A stretch of DNA of 6,084 nucleotides from Anaerolineales bacterium. GTDB lineage: Bacteria; Chloroflexota; Anaerolineae; Anaerolineales; DRMV01. The position numbers and the translations under genes are program-made. The stretch spans positions 1-6,084 of the forward strand of contig WFVP01000017.1 in the NCBI GenBank assembly GCA_015491595.1, in the 5' to 3' direction. Position 1 is the stretch's first letter; every line of letters starts with the position of its first letter. Positions 1 to 6,084 of the stretch are shown here, in pieces. A model generated the notes under the pieces. That model was given only the letters and a program-made list of their open reading frames with translations, searched no databases and was not told the origin of the DNA.

Positions 1-35
1 GACAGGGTACAGTACACTCTCCGCAGACAAGCCCC

Positions 36-3000
36 CTATGGAATGAAATCAACGCCATACAAGGGGCCGGGCAGCACCCGGTAAATCGTCATCTCCCCCT
101 CCTGGTAAACGGGTTCCCACAGTTCCCCTGACCACCGGGGGAATTTCTCCAGCCCTGGACCGGCGTAGTAAGCCTTCTCCATGCGTCCCACGATGATATA
201 CGCCACGCGGTAACGACGCAGGAAATCTTCCACCCATGCCCGGTCTGTAGTGGCGTAGAACTGCCCGATTTCGGCCACCCGCTGGGTCACCCATTCCGAT
301 GGCGTGACCACTCCCCGTTGCTGACGCTGGTGCCAGTTCCATCCCACCACACCGGGCAGCCCGGTAAACCAGGTGATGCGGTTACCCATGCGATATTCCG
401 GCGTGTTGACCTCCACAATCACCGGCGAGCCCGTGACGTGCTGTCGCAACCATTGAATCGCCCCGAAGTCTTCCTCCAGGGGCAGAGGCTGGCCCTGGTC
501 ATGGTAAGTGGCCAGGGGAAGGAAAGCCAGGCCGTCCAATCCGCGCGGAGCCTCCGGGATCCAGCGGTCCCGGATTTTCGCGCTGGAGGCCAGCATGGTA
601 TAGGCCAGTGCGCCCAGGACCAACAACGCCGCGAACCCCGTCCAGCCGTTACGCCACACCGCCCGCCAACGCGGCACCCCTGCGGTGACCAGCCATCCCG
701 CCAAGGGCGCTGCGGCTACCGAGAGGAGCAACCAGGCCTGCAGGTAGAACTTGAACACCATGTTCATGCGGCCGATATCCCCCCGGATGACCGCCACCTC
801 CACCAACACGGTCAGGGCCAGGGCCAGGCCGGCCAGCAGCCCGGCAAAGCGCACGGCCAGGGGCATCGCGGGCAGCACCACCAGCAAAGCCAACACGGCC
901 AGCAACGGCACGGCCACCCAGACCACGGCCACCTTCCAGGCCCCCCAGAAGCCCAGGCCCGTAAGCCCCAACACCACCAGGCCCGCCAGCACCCACGGTC
1001 CCCAGCGACGCCACCAGCGCACCACGGGCAGGGCCGGAGTCGTTCGGAGCCAGCGAAGGAGCGCCCACAGGCTCCCCGAGGCCACCAGGTAGAGCAGTAG
1101 GCCCCAGTGCCACAAGTAGGCACTCAACGGTGTCCGGGTGCCCCGCCACAAATCCACCTCTTTGTAACCCTGAGCGTACCAGTCAATGTAGGGCTTCCAC
1201 AGTACGTGGGCCGCCACCAACAGGCCCAGCGCGAGGAGCACACCCCATACCACCTTTCGGTACCAAATCCGACCCTCATTGAGCGTCCAGGAGCCATATC
1301 CCAAAGCCAGGATGCCCAAAAGCAAGTACGTGGGAAAATCCCAGGTGTTGATGGGTCGCAGACTGCCCAGTACAAGCCCGCCCCAGAAGAGGGTCCACAA
1401 AGCCCCGGGCCAGGAGAGCAGACGTCGGGCATGCGAAACCACGGCCCAGGCCCAGGCCATGGCCAGCACCGTTACGGCAAAGGCGATGAGGTGGGGATGC
1501 AAATCCCCGTACAGAAAGGAGAAGAAGGGGAATTCGGTGATGGGCGGGACGTCCCCCGGCGCGGGGATGATGCGGCTGGGGTTCCAGTACCACTCGCCCA
1601 GGTGATAGGGCAGTTCGGCCCCGCGCAGCCACAGCCCAAATCCCACCAGGGCATACCATACCCGCTCCCAGAAAGCCAATCCTTCGATGGGGCGGCCCGC
1701 GCCCAGGTTCTGGAAGCCTTCCCAGAACATTTTCACCGTGCCCAGGTTCCCCAAGACCACCGCGAGCAACCCGCCCGCCAAGCCCACCGCCTGGGCGTAC
1801 CGTTCGCGGCTCCATGGCGCCACGGCCCGGTACAGCACCGTCACCAATCCCATCACACCCACGCCCGTAGCCGCAAAGAGGGTGGGCAGAGCCAGATTGA
1901 AGGCCACCTCGGTGCGCAGACCCAAAGCCTTCATGGGGAAGCCCACCAACACGAAGCCCCAGTAGTAGTAGTTCATGAAGCCACCCGCGAACCAGGGGTC
2001 ATACGGGGGAAAGGTGGTGCTGCGTAGCACGGCGTGCAGGTAGGACAGTTCCATGGGCCGCTCGCCGCCCCGGGCCGGATGCCACAAATCGGGATTCATC
2101 ACCCGGAGGAACAGGTCCAGCGCGAAGAACAGCAGGAACCAGAGTTCCCATCGGAGGGCCACACGGGCCAGAGCAGCAGCCTCTTCTCGCCAAGATGCCC
2201 GCCGTCGCCAGACCAACCCCAAAGCGCCCAGGGCCAGCAGGCCCCACACGGCCCACAGGGTCCTCCGGGTAACCGGAAGGCCCCATGCACTCAACATCCA
2301 GGCCAGCCAGGCCCACAAGAGCATCCCCGCAATGCGGGCCCAGGGATATCCGCGGTGGTCCATGGCCCCGAACAGGGGACGCAGGTATGGCCAGGCCATC
2401 CATCCCAACACCGCTATGAACCCGTACCAGGCCACCAGGGCCAACAACGGGGATTGGTTGAGAGGGTTGTTGGGGGGAAAGATGTCCCGCCAGGTACCCT
2501 CCTGCCGCGCCCGGGCCCACCGGTGAGGTGGAAGGAACAGATTGGCCGGATGCGGGGGCGCTTCCCCCGGCAGGGTGCGCTGGACGTAGCGCAAATCCAC
2601 CGCGCCCAGGAGGCGCCGGACCCGGTCGGGGTCGTAGTCCTTGGTTTTGCGAAAAACGAAAACCTTGGGATGGTCGTACACGGTAAAGGCTTCGTCCGCG
2701 GGCTGGTCGTTGATGCGCCAGGGCCCCAGGGTGGGGTCGGATTGGAACACCTGAACCAGTTCGAATCCTAACAAGCCCGGATACATCCCCGGCTGCGCGA
2801 TGTTGTAACAGGCTTCAATGGTCATGGTCCGGGGACAGCCCATGAGGTCGTAGTAGTACTCAATGACCAGGGGATAGCGTTCGGGCAGTCGGGGCAGGCT
2901 CCCCCACTGGCGGCTGGAGGTGATGAGGATGACATCGGCCCGATCCAGGATGTCGTAGAAGCGCTGCCGTTTGTCCTCGTTGTCGTCCCAATAGAGCTCC

Positions 3001-4838
3001 AGGTTCAGCCCCTGATATATCCCTCCGAAGGGGTCGTACCCATCGATGCGCAGGGGCAGGCCGTCGTCCCAGGAGGTTTCGTTGGCGATGATGGCGCCGG
3101 TGAAACGATACGTACCGGCGGCCACTTCGACGCGCAAGACGTACATCTCCCCTTCCCGCACCTGAGGAGGCGCGTCAAAGGCCAAACGCACCGGCGTGGG
3201 TGGACGCCGCGGGTCCTGGGGCAAAGGCAGGGCGGCCTGGGCGCGCGCCAGCGGCGGGGCATCGGGCCCGGCCATGGCAGACAGCAAGGTAACCGTGACC
3301 GTGACGGTCTGGGGCTGGATGCTCAGGTGTTCCACCCGATACAGGGTAACGGCCTCCAGCTCGCCCGTCACCGGCGCCCGGAAGGGGAGGACCAGGGGCG
3401 ATTCGGGGGTCACCACCTGGTCCGGGGGCACCGGCAGCGGCTCCTGGAAGGGACCCTCCTCCGTTTGCAACATCAGGTTCACCGGGCCGGGAACGTGGCG
3501 GAAAATCCAGCGGGACGCGGCCATGCGGGTATGGGGTCGGGTATAGATTTGCACGAAGGCCCACGCCCAGGCCGCGGTGGCGAGCAGGACGATGAGACCG
3601 GCTCCCCGAGCGACCCAACGCCACGCGCGACGGGGATGCCGGAGTCCGTACTCCAATCCCCAGGCCGCCACCACGCTCAGGGCCGGATACGCGGGCAGGA
3701 AATAACGCATGGTGGGGTTCCAGATGGTGGACTGCCAGGCGAAGTACCCCACGCCCCACAACCACACCAGGCCGTACTGTCCTTCTCGACGCCACAGGCG
3801 CCAGGCCAGAAGGCCCGAGGCCACCATGACCAAAACCGCCAGCGCAGGCCCGACCCCCCAACGGACATAGTTCACCAGACCGTACGTCAGGGGACGTCGG
3901 GCCCATTGCATGGCCGGGGGAAAATCCGCGGCGCCACTGGCCTGGGCCTTGAGGGCCGCCAGGTTGTCCAGCCAACCCCGGTGGATGCCAAAGTTCCAGA
4001 AATGAGGTCCGGTGAAAGCGTAGGGTTGGGCCACCCGGAAGACGAGCACGCTCACGGCCCCCGCCACCAGGGTCCATTGCAACGCCGCGCGTCCCTCTCG
4101 CAGGGCCTGACGCGGGTGCTGCATCCAGCGTAATACGAGGGCCAGAGGGAGCAAAAAGGCCGCGGGAAAGGCGCTGACCTTCGAAGCCATGGCCGCGCCA
4201 AAGGCCAGGCCGAACCCCACGAACCAGGGCCAGGCTCGGTGGTCCAGGGGCCTGGGATAGGTCTGGATGCCCAGGGCCACGGCCAGACTCAGGGTCAGGA
4301 ACAGTACGAGGAAATTATCCACCGTGCCAAAGTGACTCTGCTGAATGGGCATCACGGAGAAGGCGTAGAACGCGGCCGCCAGCAGGCCCGCCCGAATTCC
4401 ATACAACCGCCGGGCCATCCAGGCCACCAGAAGCAGGGTGCCCAAATCGGCCAGGGTGGAAAACAGTCGGGCCAGCAACATAAACTCGCCGTAGCCCTTC
4501 TGGCCCAGGGACTCGCCGACATAGCGAATGAGGAACAGGGGCAGGGTGCCGTACACGAAGAACCCGAAGCCCCGATTGGCCGGATTCAGGGGAGAAGTGG
4601 CCGTGTCGAAGTACTGGCTCAAAGAAGCCACGGGCTCGATGGCCGAGAGCACCATGGCCAGAAAGCGCTCGTCGGGGTGCAGCCCGTAGGTTTCGTCCCA
4701 ATTGCGGCCCAGGCTACGGTACCCCCAAGCCGCCAGCACGATGAGCGCCAAGCCCAGCCACCATACGGCCCGGTACCATCGCGCACGCTGAGCCTCTCGG
4801 AGAGGGTCGGGGAACGAGGGAGCGGAGGATTGGGTCAT
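36..4838 (-). CDS. Giant polytopic membrane protein: GT39-like glycosyltransferase fused to DUF2298 (Chlor_Arch_YYY)
   Basis: Encodes 1600 residues, ending in TAG, with no frameshift. Order of parts: a short cytoplasmic N-terminus; about 11-12 membrane helices (25-430) resembling GT39/PMT/ArnT enzymes, with HPDE at 54-57 in the first outer loop, a TVDNFL motif around D174, and a RYFLPAYPAL stretch at 378-387 typical of the family; a large extracytoplasmic region (431-794) with a beta-rich part; a second block of roughly 17 helices (795-1415) that is DUF2298; and a soluble tail (1416-1600). DUF2298 signatures are ERPME (926-930), PPYDPW (944-949), NYYYWG (956-961), WNPSR (1085-1089), EFPFFSFLYGDLHPH (1102-1116), NTWD (1164-1167) and GRMNMVFKFY (1356-1365). 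GT39 members use polyprenyl-phosphate sugars; the role of DUF2298 is unproven. I infer a cell-surface glycosylation enzyme. The start is ATG at 4838, chosen for its Shine-Dalgarno; the frame stays open to a GTG at 4934 without one. Fold and family are fairly sure; substrate is unknown. Confidence 0.93.
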   Translation of the reverse strand: MTQSSAPSFPDPLREAQRARWYRAVWWLGLALIVLAAWGYRSLGRNWDETYGLHPDERFLAMVLSAIEPVASLSQYFDTATSPLNPANRGFGFFVYGTLPLFLIRYVGESLGQKGYGEFMLLARLFSTLADLGTLLLVAWMARRLYGIRAGLLAAAFYAFSVMPIQQSHFGTVDNFLVLFLTLSLAVALGIQTYPRPLDHRAWPWFVGFGLAFGAAMASKVSAFPAAFLLPLALVLRWMQHPRQALREGRAALQWTLVAGAVSVLVFRVAQPYAFTGPHFWNFGIHRGWLDNLAALKAQASGAADFPPAMQWARRPLTYGLVNYVRWGVGPALAVLVMVASGLLAWRLWRREGQYGLVWLWGVGYFAWQSTIWNPTMRYFLPAYPALSVVAAWGLEYGLRHPRRAWRWVARGAGLIVLLATAAWAWAFVQIYTRPHTRMAASRWIFRHVPGPVNLMLQTEEGPFQEPLPVPPDQVVTPESPLVLPFRAPVTGELEAVTLYRVEHLSIQPQTVTVTVTLLSAMAGPDAPPLARAQAALPLPQDPRRPPTPVRLAFDAPPQVREGEMYVLRVEVAAGTYRFTGAIIANETSWDDGLPLRIDGYDPFGGIYQGLNLELYWDDNEDKRQRFYDILDRADVILITSSRQWGSLPRLPERYPLVIEYYYDLMGCPRTMTIEACYNIAQPGMYPGLLGFELVQVFQSDPTLGPWRINDQPADEAFTVYDHPKVFVFRKTKDYDPDRVRRLLGAVDLRYVQRTLPGEAPPHPANLFLPPHRWARARQEGTWRDIFPPNNPLNQSPLLALVAWYGFIAVLGWMAWPYLRPLFGAMDHRGYPWARIAGMLLWAWLAWMLSAWGLPVTRRTLWAVWGLLALGALGLVWRRRASWREEAAALARVALRWELWFLLFFALDLFLRVMNPDLWHPARGGERPMELSYLHAVLRSTTFPPYDPWFAGGFMNYYYWGFVLVGFPMKALGLRTEVAFNLALPTLFAATGVGVMGLVTVLYRAVAPWSRERYAQAVGLAGGLLAVVLGNLGTVKMFWEGFQNLGAGRPIEGLAFWERVWYALVGFGLWLRGAELPYHLGEWYWNPSRIIPAPGDVPPITEFPFFSFLYGDLHPHLIAFAVTVLAMAWAWAVVSHARRLLSWPGALWTLFWGGLVLGSLRPINTWDFPTYLLLGILALGYGSWTLNEGRIWYRKVVWGVLLALGLLVAAHVLWKPYIDWYAQGYKEVDLWRGTRTPLSAYLWHWGLLLYLVASGSLWALLRWLRTTPALPVVRWWRRWGPWVLAGLVVLGLTGLGFWGAWKVAVVWVAVPLLAVLALLVVLPAMPLAVRFAGLLAGLALALTVLVEVAVIRGDIGRMNMVFKFYLQAWLLLSVAAAPLAGWLVTAGVPRWRAVWRNGWTGFAALLVLGALAYTMLASSAKIRDRWIPEAPRGLDGLAFLPLATYHDQGQPLPLEEDFGAIQWLRQHVTGSPVIVEVNTPEYRMGNRITWFTGLPGVVGWNWHQRQQRGVVTPSEWVTQRVAEIGQFYATTDRAWVEDFLRRYRVAYIIVGRMEKAYYAGPGLEKFPRWSGELWEPVYQEGEMTIYRVLPGPLYGVDFIP

Positions 4839-4846
4839 CGTTGCAT

Positions 4847-4852
4847 CACCTT
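4847..4852 (-). promoter_or_regulatory. Shine-Dalgarno sequence of the large membrane protein gene
   Basis: Reading the minus strand, AAGGTG sits 8 nt before the ATG at 4838-4836 and matches the anti-Shine-Dalgarno end of 16S rRNA. It decides the start: the in-frame GTG 32 codons upstream has a pyrimidine-rich leader and no such site. The protein from the chosen ATG also begins with a short polar segment directly before the first membrane helix, as expected for this family. Confidence 0.75.
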
Positions 4853-4924
4853 GCGTTGCCAAGCCCTGTTTCGAGCCGTCGCGAACCGACCAGACCCGTC
4901 CTGTGCAGAAACAAGCACCCTTTA

Positions 4925-4953
4925 CAGATACCACGAGGGGAGACGGGAGGCAA
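4925..4953 (-). promoter_or_regulatory. Weak sigma-70-like promoter candidate before the large gene
   Basis: On the minus strand, TTGCCT (4953-4948, 4 of 6 to the -35 consensus) is followed after 17 nt by TATCTG (4930-4925, only 3 of 6 to the -10 consensus). A TG dinucleotide stands at the extended -10 position. Spacing is ideal but the -10 box lacks the conserved final T. If real, transcription would start near 4918 and leave a leader of about 80 nt. This is a pattern match in GC-rich DNA and may be chance; read-through from the upstream cysteine desulfurase gene is the alternative. Confidence 0.2.
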
Positions 4954-4982
4954 ATCCGTCAAGGGACCCGTTCATCCGGAGG

Positions 4983-6084
4983 CTATCCTCGCACTTCCCG
5001 GGCGCGGGCGACCATGGCCGGCAGCACCTCCAGAAAGGCCTGCACTTCCTCCAGGGTGTTGTCCTTGCCCAGGGTAATCCGCAGGGCCCCGCGCGCGTCG
5101 TCAGGAGGATACCCCATGGCCAGAAGCACTTCCGAAGGCTCAGGCACGCCCACCTTGCAGGCGGAACCCGAAGAACACGCAAAGCCCGCCAGGTCCAGCA
5201 TCGGGAGCAGTACCTGGGCATCCACCCCGGGAATAACGAAGCTGGCGTGATGGGGAAGGCGGTCCACCGGATGACCCGTGAGACGCGCTTCGGGAAGCCG
5301 CTCCAGCACCCCTTCAATCAAACGATTGCGCAAGCGCACCAGGTGGTCCCAGCGGGCCTCCCGCTCCTCCTGGGCCAGGGAAAGGGCGGTGGCCAATCCC
5401 ACGATGCCCGGCACGTTGAGGGTGCCGGAGCGCAAGCCGTATTCCTGACCACCGCCCACCAGCAAGGGCTCGAAGGGCGTCCCGCCGCGCACCACCAGCG
5501 CGCCCACGCCCTTGGGACCGTACATCTTGTGGGCACTGATGGAGACCAGGTGCACCGGCACCCGGTCCAGCTCCAACGGCAGATGGGGCGCAGCCTGGAC
5601 CGCGTCCACATGGAAGACCACCCCGGCTTCCTGGCAGATTTCGGCCAGCTCCCGAACAGGCTGCAGGGTGCCCACCTCGTTGTTCGCCCACATGATGGAC
5701 ACCAGGGCCGTGTCCTTCCGCAGGGCCTGCTTGAGGTCATCCGGGTCCACCCGACCGTATCCATCCACCGGGAGCACGGTCAGGTCCAGGCCGAAGAGCC
5801 GCGCCCACTGCCGGGCCGGCGCCAGCACCGATGGATGCTCCACGGCACTCACGATGAAGTGCTGCTTCCCCCGTTTCATCAGCGCCAGAAGGACGCCCTT
5901 GAGGGCCGCGTTGTTGGACTCGGTCCCACCTCCCGTGAACACTACTTCCTGGGGCTGGCACCCCAGGACCTGGGCCACCTGCTGGCGGGCCGCTTCGACC
6001 GCGGCATCGGCTTCCTGCCCGTAGACGTGCAGGGAGGCCGGGTTTCCAAAGCGTTCCCGATGGTAAGGCATCATGGCCGCCAAC
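4983..6084 (-). CDS. Cysteine desulfurase, NifS/IscS-like (5' end cut by window edge)
   Basis: A PLP enzyme of aminotransferase class V that takes sulfur from L-cysteine, leaving alanine, and holds it as a persulfide for Fe-S clusters, thiolated tRNA or cofactors; it is cytoplasmic. Counting the first visible full codon (6081-6083) as residue 1, 366 residues are seen. GGTESNN (52-58) and H83 belong to the cofactor pocket, as does D160 in HVDAVQA. K186 in SAHKMYGPKG is the Schiff-base lysine. RSGTLN (218-223) is a family motif. C309 in SSGSAC is the persulfide cysteine, and the SSGSAC form places it in group I. The first visible codon TTG could pass for a start, but it aligns inside the family's N-terminal region, before PYHRERFGNPASLH. 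About 20 residues with the usual YLDxAATTP motif must therefore lie beyond 6084. The stop is TAG. NifS, IscS and a tRNA-thiolation partner cannot be told apart here, so no symbol is given. Confidence 0.95.
   Translation of the reverse strand, partial: LAAMMPYHRERFGNPASLHVYGQEADAAVEAARQQVAQVLGCQPQEVVFTGGGTESNNAALKGVLLALMKRGKQHFIVSAVEHPSVLAPARQWARLFGLDLTVLPVDGYGRVDPDDLKQALRKDTALVSIMWANNEVGTLQPVRELAEICQEAGVVFHVDAVQAAPHLPLELDRVPVHLVSISAHKMYGPKGVGALVVRGGTPFEPLLVGGGQEYGLRSGTLNVPGIVGLATALSLAQEEREARWDHLVRLRNRLIEGVLERLPEARLTGHPVDRLPHHASFVIPGVDAQVLLPMLDLAGFACSSGSACKVGVPEPSEVLLAMGYPPDDARGALRITLGKDNTLEEVQAFLEVLPAMVARAREVRG

Larger units (their letters stand above)
4839..4982 (-). other. Intergenic gap between cysteine desulfurase and the large membrane protein gene
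   Basis: The 144 bp contain the Shine-Dalgarno site and the weak promoter candidate described separately. I see no strong hairpin followed by a T-run, so nothing here clearly ends transcription from the upstream gene. The best stem is GACGG/CCGTC (4960-4956 with 4946-4942, 9-nt loop), without a T-tract. No small gene with a convincing start was found. Co-transcription of the two genes is possible but not shown. Confidence 0.5.

Noticed and set aside
7..15. GTACAGTAC inverted repeat downstream of the large gene.
   Set aside because: Four-base arms around one base are too short to mean anything, and the window ends a few bases away.
318..2771. Three long plus-strand open frames in a row (318-1100, 1107-2027, 2034-2771), all in the same frame.
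   Set aside because: They are antisense to the DUF2298 gene. Their translations are Gln/His/Pro/Gly-rich and low in hydrophobic residues, without recognisable domains, as expected from the complement of GC-rich coding sequence.
2847..2858. A second EYYY stretch (residues 660-663) in the middle region, considered as another YYYxG motif.
   Set aside because: It is followed by DLMG rather than xG at the right spacing, sits in the soluble region, and lacks the flanking PPxDPW motif of DUF2298.
3327..4133. A 268-codon plus-strand open frame.
   Set aside because: It is antisense to the GT39 half and has the same biased composition and no recognisable motif.
4839..4934. In-frame N-terminal extension of 32 codons starting at GTG (4934).
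   Set aside because: No Shine-Dalgarno precedes the GTG. The extension is polar, contains cysteines otherwise almost absent from the protein, and overlaps the likely leader; the ATG at 4838 has a well-placed AAGGTG.
4942..4960. GACGG/CCGTC inverted repeat just after the cysteine desulfurase stop, considered as a terminator.
   Set aside because: The stem is only 5 bp with a 9-nt loop and no T-run follows on the minus strand.
4957..4962. TTGACG on the minus strand, 5 of 6 to a -35 box.
   Set aside because: No -10-like hexamer lies 16-18 nt downstream; that stretch is CCCCTC-like, so it cannot form a standard promoter.
6081..6083. TTG as the true start of the cysteine desulfurase.
   Set aside because: It would remove the conserved N-terminal YLDxAATTP-type region present in the family; the frame is simply cut by the window edge.

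Overview
The window looks like a piece of a GC-rich bacterial chromosome, most likely from the Chloroflexota (Anaerolineae or a related thermophilic class). The lineage call rests mainly on the large gene. It carries the DUF2298 (Chlor_Arch_YYY) hallmark, a family known chiefly from Chloroflexota and some archaea, fused to a family-39-type glycosyltransferase half. The organism itself cannot be named from the sequence.

Both genes lie on the minus strand, so the order of transcription runs from high to low coordinates. The first (6084 down to 4983) is the 3' part of a group I (NifS/IscS-like) cysteine desulfurase. It retains the PLP lysine and the catalytic cysteine but has lost about its first 20 codons to the window edge. 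A 144-bp gap follows with no convincing terminator, a weak promoter candidate and a clear Shine-Dalgarno sequence. The second gene (4838 down to 36) fills about 80% of the window and encodes one 1600-residue polytopic membrane protein.

The large protein reads as two GT-C-like membrane blocks in tandem. The N-terminal block (about residues 25-430) resembles GT39/PMT/ArnT glycosyltransferases, with an HPDE motif in the first outer loop. A large extracytoplasmic region (about 431-794) follows, containing a beta-rich segment and the only two cysteines of the protein. The second block (about 795-1415) is DUF2298 with its YYYxG motif, followed by a soluble C-terminal tail. The likely role is transfer of sugars from a lipid-linked donor outside the membrane to glycoconjugates of the cell surface, but donor, acceptor and product are unknown. 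The two genes have no obvious shared pathway; their adjacency may be chance.

No tRNA, rRNA, mobile element, CRISPR array or phage gene was seen. The many long open frames on the plus strand are antisense shadows of GC-rich coding sequence.
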